A stretch of 24,646 nucleotides of DNA from JBGCDD01 sp045105075 (GCA_045105075.1 JBGCDD010000214.1:1-24646); one strand, 5' to 3'; shown: positions 7,276 to 16,096, counted from the stretch's first letter. Numbers and translations: made by a program. The notes: generated by a model from the letters alone, not told the origin.

Positions 7276-9093
7276 ATGGACGATCAGAACAAGAACCTCA
7301 TTCTTGCTACGGCTCTCAGTTTTCTCGTGATCCTTGTCTGGTTTGTGGTTTTTCCACCTCCTGAACCGACGCCACCAGCGCCGACCCTGACCAATGAAAC
7401 GGCGACGCCCGGAACAGGCCTTGCGACGGCACCTACTTTGCGCGACCAGCAAGCCGCTCCGACGTCTCCTGCAGAGACCACAGAAAACGCAACGGCCGAC
7501 ATACCGCGTGTTCAAATCGAAACAGACAGGTTGACCGGTAGCATTTCATTGTTGGGTGGGCGCATCGATGATTTGTCGTTGAAAGACTACCGGGTCGAAA
7601 ACACCTCTGAAGCGGAAATTGTCTCGATGCTGTCTCCGGTTGGCTCCGCATCAGCCTACTATGCACTTTATGGTTGGGCGCCAGGTTCGGGTCTGAGCCT
7701 GGAAGACGTTCCCGGCGCCAACACACAATGGTCAGCCCGGCAGGGCGACACCTTGAGTGTAAACAGCCCGGTTACCTTGACGTGGAACAACCAGAATGGG
7801 CTGATATTCACACGTGAGGTATCAATTGATGAGAATTTTCTTTTCACCATCACGCAGAGTGTTGAAAACAGATCAGGCGCAGACGTAAGCCTTGCGCCCT
7901 ATGGCATTTTGGCAAGACACGGCGAACCACAAGATTTGCGCAATTTTTTCATCTTGCACGAAGGCGTTGTGCGTATGTCAGATGGAGAATTGAACGAAAC
8001 AAACTATGACGATATGCCTGACTTCGCGGTCGATCCTCGTGAAGGAGCTCGCGCTGAGACAATACAAGTGGCACAAAACGGATGGATCGGCTTCACCGAC
8101 CATTTCTGGATGTCCACCCTCATTCCAGCACCGGGAAGCGCTTTCAAATCCGTTGCAAAATATGATGACCGACGCGACATTTATCAGACCGAAGCTGTAT
8201 TGCCGACTCAAACAGTGGCAAACGGCAGCACCGCAAACGCTACGACCCAATTGTTTGCTGGCGCCAAGGAATGGGAAGCCATTCAAGACTATCAACAGTC
8301 CGGAATCGAAGGATTTATTGATAGCATCGATTGGGGATGGTTCTTTTTTCTGACCAAGCCCATTTTTTGGCTGCTGCACGAGTTGAACAAACTGATCGGC
8401 AATATGGGATGGTCGATCATCGGCCTGACCCTGATCATCAAGGCGGTCTTGTTCCCCCTTGCCTATAAATCATACGTTTCAATGGCGAAAATGAAAGAAC
8501 TCCAACCACAGATGGAAAAGCTGAAGGAGGCGGCCGGCGATGATCGGCAGAAACTCCAGCAAGGCATGATGGAGCTCTACAAAAAGGAAAAAGTGAACCC
8601 GGCGGCTGGTTGCCTGCCTATCCTCTTGCAGATCCCTATCTTTTTCTCGTTGTATAAAGTGATTTTCGTTACGATCGAATTGCGCCACGCCCCCTGGTTT
8701 GGTCCTTTCCAAGACCTTAGCGCACCAGATCCCACCACGATCATGAACTTTTTTGGGCTGTTGCCGATTGATGGCCCTGAGCCAGGATCGATCATTGCTT
8801 TGATCTTTATCGGGATTTTGCCACTGCTTTTGGGCATTTCAATGTGGCTGCAGCAAAAGCTTAACCCCGCTCCAACGGATCCAACGCAACAAATGATTTT
8901 TGCTTGGATGCCTTGGGTCTTCATGTTCATGTTGGGTGGCTTTGCAAGCGGCCTGGTTGTTTACTGGATTGCCAACAATACGATCACATTCACACAGCAA
9001 TACCTGATCATGCGCAGCCAGGGCTATAAACCAGATGTCTTTGGCAATATCAGATCCGGCTTCTCCAAAAAGCCCAAGCCCGACGCCAAATGA
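7276..9093 (+). CDS. yidC: Membrane protein insertase YidC
   Basis: YidC inserts and folds inner-membrane proteins, alone or with SecYEG. The 605-residue protein has the Gram-negative layout: an N-terminal membrane segment (about residues 8-26), a Pro/Thr/Ala-rich linker, a large periplasmic domain (about 75-340), and the conserved C-terminal core beginning near residue 355. The core's first membrane helix (IIGLTLIIKAVLFPL) carries K389 at the position of the functionally important positive charge, followed by the cytoplasmic coiled coil with MAKMKELQPQMEKLKE. The C-terminus is basic (KKPKPDAK), as needed for ribosome contact. The stop overlaps the next start as ATGA, so translation of the MOSC gene is probably coupled. 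Confidence 0.97.
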   Translation: MDDQNKNLILATALSFLVILVWFVVFPPPEPTPPAPTLTNETATPGTGLATAPTLRDQQAAPTSPAETTENATADIPRVQIETDRLTGSISLLGGRIDDLSLKDYRVENTSEAEIVSMLSPVGSASAYYALYGWAPGSGLSLEDVPGANTQWSARQGDTLSVNSPVTLTWNNQNGLIFTREVSIDENFLFTITQSVENRSGADVSLAPYGILARHGEPQDLRNFFILHEGVVRMSDGELNETNYDDMPDFAVDPREGARAETIQVAQNGWIGFTDHFWMSTLIPAPGSAFKSVAKYDDRRDIYQTEAVLPTQTVANGSTANATTQLFAGAKEWEAIQDYQQSGIEGFIDSIDWGWFFFLTKPIFWLLHELNKLIGNMGWSIIGLTLIIKAVLFPLAYKSYVSMAKMKELQPQMEKLKEAAGDDRQKLQQGMMELYKKEKVNPAAGCLPILLQIPIFFSLYKVIFVTIELRHAPWFGPFQDLSAPDPTTIMNFFGLLPIDGPEPGSIIALIFIGILPLLLGISMWLQQKLNPAPTDPTQQMIFAWMPWVFMFMLGGFASGLVVYWIANNTITFTQQYLIMRSQGYKPDVFGNIRSGFSKKPKPDAK

Positions 9094-9833
9094 CTGCCTC
9101 CGTTACCGCAATTTGGCGTCATCCGATCAAGAGTCATGGTCGCGAACCTTTGAAAACCGTCACGATGACCAAGGGCCAAACCATGCCAGGTGATCGCATC
9201 TGGGCTGTCGCGCACGAACAATCGGACGCCAACAACAGCAAATGGTCGCCCTGCGCCCATTTTAGCCGGGTGTCCAAGACCGCTGGGTTGATGGCAATAA
9301 CGTCTCAATGGGATGAAAAGACGGGGAAAATCACCCTGTCCCATCCCGAACTTACTGATTTGACTTTCAATCCAGACCAAGACCCGGACTCTTTTCTGCA
9401 ATGGGTTGATCCCTTGATGGACAAAACACGAGCGATGCCCGCCCGCTTTGTCAAAGTGCCTGGACGCGGCATGACCGACAGCGATTTTCCATCGGTCACT
9501 TTGTGTAACCTGGCCTCACACACCGCGGTTGAACAGCAATTGGGACAACCACTGAGCCTGCATCGTTGGCGCGGAAACATTTGGTTTGACACGCAAAATC
9601 CGTGGGAAGAATTCAGCTGGCTCGGAAAAGAGGTCCAAATCGGAGAGGCTATCCTGAAAGTGCGCGAATTCACCGACAGATGCAAAGCCACAACCGCAAG
9701 CCCAGACACTGGGCGACGCGATGTCAACGTGCTGGCCGCCCTTGACCATTTCGGTCACCAAGATTTCAGCGTGCGCGCCGAGGTGGTCCGATCCGGCAAA
9801 ATCGCGTTCGGCGACCCGGTGCGCGTCCCTTGA
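9090..9833 (+). CDS. MOSC-domain protein
   Basis: A 247-residue soluble protein of the MOSC family (molybdenum cofactor sulfurase C-terminal-like), which handles sulfur or molybdenum-cofactor chemistry in several enzymes. It opens with VTAIWRHPIKSHGREPL, the typical MOSC_N-like start, and carries the conserved cysteine C198 in DRCKATTASPDTGRRD. The substrate is unknown. It starts within the yidC stop (ATGA) and its TGA overlaps the TTG start of engB, so it is embedded in the yidC-engB transcription unit. This yidC-MOSC-engB order is familiar from Rhodobacteraceae genomes. Confidence 0.88.
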   Translation: MTASVTAIWRHPIKSHGREPLKTVTMTKGQTMPGDRIWAVAHEQSDANNSKWSPCAHFSRVSKTAGLMAITSQWDEKTGKITLSHPELTDLTFNPDQDPDSFLQWVDPLMDKTRAMPARFVKVPGRGMTDSDFPSVTLCNLASHTAVEQQLGQPLSLHRWRGNIWFDTQNPWEEFSWLGKEVQIGEAILKVREFTDRCKATTASPDTGRRDVNVLAALDHFGHQDFSVRAEVVRSGKIAFGDPVRVP

Positions 9834-10483
9834 TCCGCCTGACCTTCCCAGAAACAGAACAACCCGACGCCGCCACCGCGGAACGTGGCCGCAAGCTTTT
9901 TGCTGGCGAATCGGAATTCGTAAAAGGCGTCGTCGCCATGTCCGGCCTGCCGCCTGCGGACCGGCTTGAGGTGTGCTTTGCTGGCCGCTCAAACGTTGGC
10001 AAATCGACCCTGATTAACGCGCTTACCGGCACCAAAGCCCTCGCGCGCGCCTCCAATACCCCTGGGCGCACGCAGGAAATCAACTATTTCACGCAAGGAC
10101 CCGAGTTGTACCTGGTTGATTTACCTGGTTACGGCTTTGCAAACGCGCCGCTTCCAGTGGTCGAAAAGTGGCAAAGGCTTCTCAAACAGTATCTCTCCGG
10201 ACGTCAAACACTGCGCCGCGCCTTTGTTCTGATCGACGCCCGCCATGGGGTAAAGCAAGTTGATCAGGAAATCCTGTCATTGCTCGACAGCGCTGCGGTC
10301 ACCTTCCAATGCGTGCTCACCAAGACCGACAAATTGCGCGGCGATGACCGTGACAAAACACTATCCCAAGTTCGCACGGCTTTGGCGAAACATCCCGCCG
10401 CCTTTCCCGAACTGATCCTCACGTCTTCCGAGAAAGGTGAAGGCATCGCAACCTTGCGCGCCACAATTGCGACACTGGCCTGA
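9830..10483 (+). CDS. engB: Ribosome biogenesis GTP-binding protein EngB/YihA
   Basis: EngB is a TRAFAC-class GTPase needed for large ribosomal subunit assembly. The 217-residue protein shows G1 GRSNVGKS at residues 52-59, a G2-region threonine in NTPGRTQEI, G3 DLPGYG, G4 TKTDK and G5-like TSSEKGEG. The start is TTG at 9830, overlapping the MOSC stop as TTGA. The next in-frame ATG (M37, in VVAMSGLPPADR) lies 36 codons later and would remove the conserved RGRKLFAG..EFVKG segment, so the TTG is preferred. Length is normal for the family. Confidence 0.95.
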   Translation: MIRLTFPETEQPDAATAERGRKLFAGESEFVKGVVAMSGLPPADRLEVCFAGRSNVGKSTLINALTGTKALARASNTPGRTQEINYFTQGPELYLVDLPGYGFANAPLPVVEKWQRLLKQYLSGRQTLRRAFVLIDARHGVKQVDQEILSLLDSAAVTFQCVLTKTDKLRGDDRDKTLSQVRTALAKHPAAFPELILTSSEKGEGIATLRATIATLA

Positions 10484-10507
10484 CGGGGTAGGTTGGCAAG
10501 AATGCTT

Positions 10508-10527
10508 CCTTCCCCCTGTGGGGAAGG
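10508..10527. repeat. Perfect 8-bp inverted repeat (REP-like) between engB and argB
   Basis: CCTTCCCC (10508-10515) and GGGGAAGG (10520-10527) flank the loop CTGT, followed by TCAGGATGGGGGCGGG. There is no T-run, so it is not a standard intrinsic terminator. The sequence style matches dispersed extragenic palindromes seen in many alphaproteobacterial genomes, but only one copy lies in this window, so its repeat status is inferred. Confidence 0.55.
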
Positions 10528-10618
10528 TCAGGATGGGGGCGGGCAAATCGCTTGCGCACCAGCGCACAATTGGGCAAAACCCGCTCTCAGGACCTGCGGC
10601 AAAGTGAAAACACAAAAT

Positions 10619-11485
10619 ATGAACCGCGACTGGATCGCCACCGCCCAAACGCTCTCAAATGCACTGCCCTTTTTGCAGCGTTATGACGACGCGACCGTTG
10701 TCATCAAGCTCGGCGGCCACGCCATGGGCAGCGACGCGGCCATGGACAGTTTTGCCCGCGACGTCGTGCTGATGCAGCAGGTGGGCATCAATCCCGTCAT
10801 CGTCCATGGCGGCGGACCGATGATCAACGCGATGCTGGAGCGGCTCGACATCCAATCCAGCTTTGTGAACGGCAAACGTGTCACCGATCAACCAACCGTC
10901 GAAGTCGTCGAAATGGTGCTGTCTGGCCTTGTGAACAAACGCATTGTGCAGGCGATCAACGCTCAGGGCGGGCGCGCCGTGGGGTTGTCTGGCAAGGACG
11001 CCAACCTGATGATCTGTGACCAAACCGACCCGGCGCTTGGCTTTGTTGGCACCCCTGCGCAGATGGATCCGACGCTGCTGCGCACGCTCGCCGACAGCGA
11101 TATGATCCCAGTCATTGCACCGCTGGGGGCCGGGCGTGACGGTCAAACCATGAACGTAAACGGCGACACCGCAGCCGGTGCCATAGCAGGCGCGCTCAAG
11201 GCCGACCGTCTGCTTTTGCTCACCGATGTGTCCGGCGTCAAAAACGCCGATGGCGAGGTGTTGACCGAATTGCGCGCGACACAAATCCGCGCGTTGACCC
11301 AAGATGGTACCATCGCAGGCGGCATGATCCCAAAAACCGAAACCGCACTCAACGCCATCGAAAACGGTGTGCGCGCCGTTGTCATCCTTGATGGACGCGC
11401 GCCCAATGCCTGCCTTTTGGAACTTTTTACAGAACATGGCGCAGGCTCGCTGATCCGCCCGGACGAGCCGAATGGAGATTTTTGA
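10619..11485 (+). CDS. argB: Acetylglutamate kinase ArgB
   Basis: ArgB phosphorylates N-acetylglutamate, the second step of arginine synthesis. The 288-residue protein has the amino-acid-kinase signature: VVIKLGGHAMG with K30, VHGGGPMIN, FVNGKRVTD, LSGKDANL, NVNGDTAAGAIA and GTIAGGMIPK. A longer frame starts at 10493 but runs through the REP-like hairpin. The ATG at 10619 gives the family start MNRDWIATAQTL, so it is chosen. It begins 135 nt after engB and overlaps the next gene by 14 nt. The GGMIPK and ELFTEHGAGSLI parts are typical of the arginine-sensitive type. Confidence 0.96.
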   Translation: MNRDWIATAQTLSNALPFLQRYDDATVVIKLGGHAMGSDAAMDSFARDVVLMQQVGINPVIVHGGGPMINAMLERLDIQSSFVNGKRVTDQPTVEVVEMVLSGLVNKRIVQAINAQGGRAVGLSGKDANLMICDQTDPALGFVGTPAQMDPTLLRTLADSDMIPVIAPLGAGRDGQTMNVNGDTAAGAIAGALKADRLLLLTDVSGVKNADGEVLTELRATQIRALTQDGTIAGGMIPKTETALNAIENGVRAVVILDGRAPNACLLELFTEHGAGSLIRPDEPNGDF

Positions 11486-12131
11486 ACGGATCACCACCCA
11501 AGCGTCCGCGCAGGGCCTGATGGTGATGGGCGCGCTGCATCCCGCGCGCGCCAATGCCAAAACGCTGGATCATGGCACCCTTGTTTTGCTTGGCGTGGGC
11601 GCTGCGTTTTGGCCGCACTTCCAAACCCAGTCTGAGGCGCAGGACGGCGCACCAGACCCGATCGATCGTTGGTCGATCCGGGTGGTCACAGACCTGGCCA
11701 AACAGATCAACGCCACCGCGCATTTTCCATTTGGCGGCCCGCCCTATGCGCCCTTTATCGATTGGGCGCAAAAGTCCGGGCGTTGTTTTCCCAGCCCGAC
11801 CGGCATGATGGTGCATGACACAGTTGGTCTGATGATCTCGTTTCGCGGCGCGCTGCATTTGCCGGACGAACACCCAATTCCGGTCGTAAACGCGCCGAGC
11901 CCTTGCGAAACATGCACCACCAAGCCATGCACCGCGACCTGTCCCGTTGGCGCGCTCGGCACAGTGGCGCCTTATGATGTGCCCGCCTGTCATCGCTTTC
12001 TGAAAACCCCGCCGGGTATGGATTGCATGGACCATGGCTGCAAAGTGCGGCGCGCCTGCCCGGTCAGCGACGGCGCCGGGCGCAAGGCTGACCAATCTGC
12101 CCACCACATGCGCCATTTTCACCGAGGATGA
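11472..12131 (+). CDS. 4Fe-4S ferredoxin-type protein
   Basis: A 219-residue protein with a C-terminal cysteine-rich region: C145, C148, C153 and C157 in CETCTTKPCTATCPVGAL, then C173, C185, C190 and C196 (ACPVS). This pattern can hold one or two 4Fe-4S clusters and is reminiscent of the cluster domain of epoxyqueuosine reductase, but the protein lacks the full QueG architecture. The first spacing is C-x2-C-x4-C-x3-CP, slightly longer than the classical C-x2-C-x2-C-x3-CP. No membrane segment is seen, so it is probably cytoplasmic. The partner and reaction are unknown. The start overlaps the end of argB, and its TGA overlaps the sixA start (ATGA). Confidence 0.85.
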   Translation: MEIFERITTQASAQGLMVMGALHPARANAKTLDHGTLVLLGVGAAFWPHFQTQSEAQDGAPDPIDRWSIRVVTDLAKQINATAHFPFGGPPYAPFIDWAQKSGRCFPSPTGMMVHDTVGLMISFRGALHLPDEHPIPVVNAPSPCETCTTKPCTATCPVGALGTVAPYDVPACHRFLKTPPGMDCMDHGCKVRRACPVSDGAGRKADQSAHHMRHFHRG

Positions 12132-12625
12132 GCCTGACGCTGATCTTGATGCGCCACGCCAAATCCAGTTGGAGCACGCCTGCCCAAGGTGACCACGACA
12201 GGCCGCTGAACGGGCGCGGCACCCGCAATGCACACGCTTTGGGGCGATGGTTGCGCCACAAAGCTCTCACACCCGATCAGATTTTGTGTTCCACGGCGCG
12301 GCGCACGCGCGACACGCTAAGCGGGCTTGACCTCAGCGCCCCGGTCGATTTCGACCGCGGACTGTACCTGGCGGAACCAGACCAGATGTTGGACCGTTTG
12401 CGCCGTGCCACAGGTCAGGTTGTGGCAATGATTGCCCACAATCCCGGCACGGCTGAGTTGGCTGAAATGATGGTGCAGCGCGCGCCCGATCACGCTCGGT
12501 TTGACGATTATCCGACGGGCGCGACGCTGGTGGTGCGCTTTGATGCAAGCCTTTGGAGCGAAATCGGCCGGCACAGTGGCCAGCCGATTTATTTTGTCAT
12601 CCCGCGGGAATTACCCGAAGATTAG
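12128..12625 (+). CDS. sixA: SixA-type histidine phosphatase
   Basis: A 165-residue protein of the histidine phosphatase (phosphoglycerate mutase-like) superfamily. The catalytic motif is LMRHAKSSW with H10, where RHAK replaces the more common RHG, as in SixA phosphohistidine phosphatases. The second histidine is in MIAHNPGTAEL, and TARRTRDT carries the phosphate-binding arginines. It may remove phosphate from phosphohistidine in signalling or phosphotransfer proteins. The target here is unknown. It is the last gene of the plus-strand run, translationally coupled to the Fe-S gene, and faces aapP across 97 nt. Confidence 0.9.
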   Translation: MSLTLILMRHAKSSWSTPAQGDHDRPLNGRGTRNAHALGRWLRHKALTPDQILCSTARRTRDTLSGLDLSAPVDFDRGLYLAEPDQMLDRLRRATGQVVAMIAHNPGTAELAEMMVQRAPDHARFDDYPTGATLVVRFDASLWSEIGRHSGQPIYFVIPRELPED

Positions 12626-12654
12626 GGCGTTTTGGGACAAACCAGACCCATTTG

Positions 12655-12693
12655 CCATCGCCAGAAGTCAAAGACTGAAACGTTAGGCGATGG
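12655..12693. terminator. Possible bidirectional terminator between sixA and aapP
   Basis: CCATCGCC (12655-12662) and GGCGATGG (12686-12693) are complementary, and the 23-nt loop itself holds AGTC-AAA-GACT. It sits between two convergent genes, where a shared terminator is expected. No clear T-run follows on either strand, so the call is weak. Confidence 0.3.
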
Positions 12694-12722
12694 AAGACGT
12701 CTCTGGCATTCCCAGAAGCGCT

Positions 12723-13487
12723 TTAGTGACCCAGAATCTGGCTCAGGAACAGCTGGGTACGTGGGCTTTGTGGGTTGTTAAAGAATTCTTCCGGTTCGTT
12801 TTGCTCAACGATCTGGCCCTCATCCATAAAGATCACGCGGTTGGCGACCTTGCGTGCAAATCCCATTTCGTGGGTCACACAAAGCATGGTCATGCCTTCC
12901 TCGGCCAGCTGGATCATCGTATCCAGCACCTCGGCGATCATTTCGGGGTCAAGCGCCGACGTTGGTTCATCAAACAGCATGATGCGTGGACGCATACACA
13001 ACGACCGTGCAATGGCCACACGCTGCTGCTGACCGCCCGAAAGCTGACCGGGGAATTTGTCGGCCTGCTCGGGGATCTTCACCTTTTCAAGAAAGTGCAT
13101 CGCCGTTTCTTCGGCTTCTTTCTTGGGCGTTTTGCGCACCCAGATCGGCGCCAGTGTGCAGTTTTCAAGGATCGTCAGGTGCGGAAACAGATTGAAGTGC
13201 TGAAAGCACATCCCCACTTCCGAGCGGATCTTGTCGATGTTTTTCAGATCCGATGACAGCATGGTGCCGTCGACCTCAATGCTGCCTTCCTGGTGTTCTT
13301 CCAGCGCGTTGATGCACCGGATCAGCGTGGATTTGACCGATCCGCACGGGCCGCAGATCACGATCCGTTCGCCTCGGTTTACCGTCAGGTTGATGTCGCG
13401 CAGCACGTGAAAAGTGCCGTACCACTTGTTCATGTTGTTGATGGTGATGGCGATCTCGTCCGAGACCTTCATTGCAGTATCAGCCAT
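12723..13487 (-). CDS. aapP: General L-amino-acid ABC transporter ATPase AapP, with altered Walker A
   Basis: The 254-residue ATPase energises uptake of L-amino acids by the AapJQMP system. The Q-loop (CFQHFNLFPH), signature LSGGQQQR, Walker B IMLFDEPTSALD and H-loop VTHEM are all normal. The Walker A, residues 46-54, reads GPCGSVKST. Residue 51, normally the glycine just before the catalytic lysine, is valine (GTC, complement of 13335-13337), and residue 48 is cysteine where serine is usual. The glycine is needed for the phosphate-binding loop, so ATP binding is expected to suffer. Either the transporter is impaired, or the base is a read error. AAGGAGG 7 nt before the ATG is a strong ribosome-binding site, and aapM ends 12 nt upstream. 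Confidence 0.93.
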   Translation of the reverse strand: MADTAMKVSDEIAITINNMNKWYGTFHVLRDINLTVNRGERIVICGPCGSVKSTLIRCINALEEHQEGSIEVDGTMLSSDLKNIDKIRSEVGMCFQHFNLFPHLTILENCTLAPIWVRKTPKKEAEETAMHFLEKVKIPEQADKFPGQLSGGQQQRVAIARSLCMRPRIMLFDEPTSALDPEMIAEVLDTMIQLAEEGMTMLCVTHEMGFARKVANRVIFMDEGQIVEQNEPEEFFNNPQSPRTQLFLSQILGH

Positions 13488-13499
13488 GTGTTGGCCTCC

Positions 13500-14798
13500 T
13501 TATCGGTGATCAGTCGCAAGACGGCGTTCCAGCCACTGCGAATATTGCGAAATGCCGTAACAGACGACAAAGAACAGCAGCGAGGCAAAGCCCAACAGCT
13601 CCCAATAGACTCCGTTCCATTCGGTCGACGCCAGGATCGGACCCCGGATCATGCCCAAAAGATCGAACATCGAAATGACCGAAACCAGCACTGTGTCTTT
13701 GAACAGACCCACCGCCACGTTGACGATGCCAGGGATCGAGATCTTCAGCGCTTGGGGCAAGATGATCAGCCGCATGGCTTGCGGGTAATCAAGGCCCAGA
13801 CTGTCGGCCGCCTCGTATTGCCCCTTTGGCAAAGCGGCCAGACCACCGCGGATCACCTCGGCGATATAGGCCGCCGAGAACATCGTGATCATGATCACCA
13901 CGCGCAGGAACAAATCGACCGTGCTGTCTGGTGGAAAGAAGTAGGCCAGCATCACCGACGCCACAAACAACAGCGTGATCAACGGAACACCCCGAATGAA
14001 CTCGATAAAGATCACACAAATCCATTTGATCAACGGCATGTCCGATTGCCGCCCCAGCGCCAGCGCGATGCCAAGCGGCACCGACAAGGACACACAGGTG
14101 ACGCCGAGCATCATGTTCAACATAAAGCCACCCAGATCGCGGGATGGCACTGCTGTCAGCCAGGCATTGTCAGAGGCCGTTTCCGGGATCAGCGCGCCGC
14201 CGATAGCCCAGATGACGATGGCCGCAAGGATGCCGCCAAAGAACCCGGCGGCAAAGCTGGCCTTGCCGAAACGTTCAAACACGTAATAACCCGCGCCAAA
14301 ACCGATCAGCGCCACGATGGGCGCCATGATGGTGCCGCCCCAGATCAGCCAGAACGCGATGAACGGATACAGCGCCGTGAAAATCAGCAGTTTGCGTGGC
14401 AGGTCAAAGAACAGCACTGGCGCAAAGGCAAGGAACAACAGCAAAAATGCCAGGGTCGGGCGCCAGTAGTCTTCCGAAGGGTACTTGAAGCCAAACAGCA
14501 ATTGCGGCCAGCGTTCGCTGATGACGGCGAAACAGGCGCCGGATTTGCCGGCCAGGATCTCGCGGCATTCAGACAGGCTGTTTGCAGTCCAGACCCCGTT
14601 GAGGATCCAAGGCAGGGTTGGCGTCAGCACCAGATAGATCGCGTAGAGCGCCAGCAGAGTGAGGACGCTGTTGGCCGGTGTGGCGAACAGGTTTTCACGC
14701 ACCCATTTGACCACCCCGGTTGCCGAACTCGGCGGCGGCGATGGCGCAATCGACTCGGTGCGCACGAAGGCGACGGAATTTGCATGTGTGTCTGACAT
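13500..14798 (-). CDS. aapM: General L-amino-acid ABC transporter permease AapM
   Basis: A 432-residue inner-membrane permease of the polar amino acid (HAAT) family. Several hydrophobic helices are seen (for example AFLLLFLAFAPVLFFDL and the GFGAGYYVF region), followed by the transmembrane core from about residue 220. The EAA-like cytoplasmic loop is AALPKGQYEAADSLGLDYPQAMRLIILPQAL, shown here in part: EAADSLGL and the conserved ILPQALKI. It pairs with AapQ to form the channel. It starts 3 nt after the aapQ stop, with AAGGAGCG inside the aapQ end as ribosome-binding site, so the two are coupled. Length and motifs are normal for the family. Confidence 0.95.
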   Translation of the reverse strand: MSDTHANSVAFVRTESIAPSPPPSSATGVVKWVRENLFATPANSVLTLLALYAIYLVLTPTLPWILNGVWTANSLSECREILAGKSGACFAVISERWPQLLFGFKYPSEDYWRPTLAFLLLFLAFAPVLFFDLPRKLLIFTALYPFIAFWLIWGGTIMAPIVALIGFGAGYYVFERFGKASFAAGFFGGILAAIVIWAIGGALIPETASDNAWLTAVPSRDLGGFMLNMMLGVTCVSLSVPLGIALALGRQSDMPLIKWICVIFIEFIRGVPLITLLFVASVMLAYFFPPDSTVDLFLRVVIMITMFSAAYIAEVIRGGLAALPKGQYEAADSLGLDYPQAMRLIILPQALKISIPGIVNVAVGLFKDTVLVSVISMFDLLGMIRGPILASTEWNGVYWELLGFASLLFFVVCYGISQYSQWLERRLATDHR

Positions 14799-14801
14799 GG
14801 C

Positions 14802-16016
14802 TCAGCGCTCCTTCAGCTTAACGGCGTTGTTGTAGACGTTCATCACCGATGAAATCGTCAGCGAGATCGTGAGGTAGAACAACATCAAGAGCAGCACGCA
14901 TTCGATCGCACGCCCGGTCTGGTTCAGCGTAATGCCGCCCAGCGTGGCCGTGATATCGGCGTAACCCACCGCAATCGCCAGTGACGAGTTCTTGGTGATG
15001 TTCAGGTATTGCGAAATCAGCGGTGGAATGATCACCCGCAGCGCCTGCGGCAGAACCACAAGGTTCATCACACGGCCGGGGCGCAAACCCAAGGCTGATG
15101 CGGCCTCGGTCTGGCCTTTGGACACCGCCTGAATACCCGCGCGCACGTTTTCCGCGATGAACGCGCCGGTATAGATCGACAAAGCAAACCAAAGCGCGAT
15201 CAACGGACCACCCACTTTGATACCACCTTGAAAGTTGAAGCCCTTGAGCGCCGGCATCTCAAGCCCGATGGGCATGCCCATGATGAAGAACATCAGGATC
15301 GAAGGCACAAAGAACAGCGCAATGCATGGCCACACCATCGGCAACAATTTACCCGTGGCGTAGAGCAGGTTGGTGGCGTAACGGCGATAGGCAAAGATGC
15401 CGACCAAGGACGCCAGGAAGGTCACAACCACCACCATCGAGCCCGGACCCCAGATCGGCGCAGGGATATAGATGCCCCGATTGGTGAAGGCAAAAGCGTC
15501 AAACAGCATACTGGCGCTCGGCTCCGCACCTCGGAATGCACGTGGCGCAGGCAGCACGGCGGTCATGATGGTGAAGATAATGATGATCCAGATCAACACC
15601 GGAATGTTGCGGAAGATCTCAACGTAAAAGGCCATCAGCTTGCTGACCAGCCAGTTGTTGGACAGGCGCAGAACACCGGCGACCACACCAAAGATGGTGG
15701 CCGTGACACAGGCCAAGACGGCAACCAGCAGCGTGTTGAGAATACCGACAACCGCGGCACGGGCGTGGGTGGACTGGCTGTCATATTCGATCAGCCGCTG
15801 GCCCACGTCATAGCCCGACGGTGCGCCCAGAAAATCATAGGAAATGTTCAGACCCGCAGCGCGCAGGTTCTGCATCAGGTTGTTGCCCAAATACCAGATC
15901 GACAGGGCCAGCACGATGGCCGCAATGGCTTGAAAGGTCAGCGATCGATAGCGCGTGTCGTTGAACAGCATAGACAGCTGGAACGACGCCTTTGGAGGGT
16001 CGGTCATGATCGTCAT
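14802..16016 (-). CDS. aapQ: General L-amino-acid ABC transporter permease AapQ
   Basis: A 404-residue inner-membrane permease, the partner of AapM. Helices are visible at about residues 25-45, 90-115 and 125-155, and over much of the C-terminal half. Family marks include the NTLLVAVLACV helix, EIFRNIPVLIWIIIIF (the typical R-N-P-x-L motif), and the EAA loop with KGQTEAASALGLRPG and VLPQALRVIIPPL. The ATG at 16016 is used; an alternative ATG three codons later (16007) fits equally well because neither has a strong ribosome-binding site. A strong hairpin separates it from aapJ. Confidence 0.95.
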   Translation of the reverse strand: MTIMTDPPKASFQLSMLFNDTRYRSLTFQAIAAIVLALSIWYLGNNLMQNLRAAGLNISYDFLGAPSGYDVGQRLIEYDSQSTHARAAVVGILNTLLVAVLACVTATIFGVVAGVLRLSNNWLVSKLMAFYVEIFRNIPVLIWIIIIFTIMTAVLPAPRAFRGAEPSASMLFDAFAFTNRGIYIPAPIWGPGSMVVVVTFLASLVGIFAYRRYATNLLYATGKLLPMVWPCIALFFVPSILMFFIMGMPIGLEMPALKGFNFQGGIKVGGPLIALWFALSIYTGAFIAENVRAGIQAVSKGQTEAASALGLRPGRVMNLVVLPQALRVIIPPLISQYLNITKNSSLAIAVGYADITATLGGITLNQTGRAIECVLLLMLFYLTISLTISSVMNVYNNAVKLKER

Positions 16017-16096
16017 GAAAATGTTCCCGGTTGTCCGACCGATGATTTTACCAACGCGATGCGTGGCTGGTCGGGATTTATATGGTGTCTGAAATG

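Noticed and set aside
13293..14795. 500-codon open frame on the plus strand
   Set aside because: It lies opposite aapP and aapM, whose proteins are clear. The translation is rich in Arg, His, Gln and Asp with no domain, as expected for an antisense shadow in GC-rich DNA.
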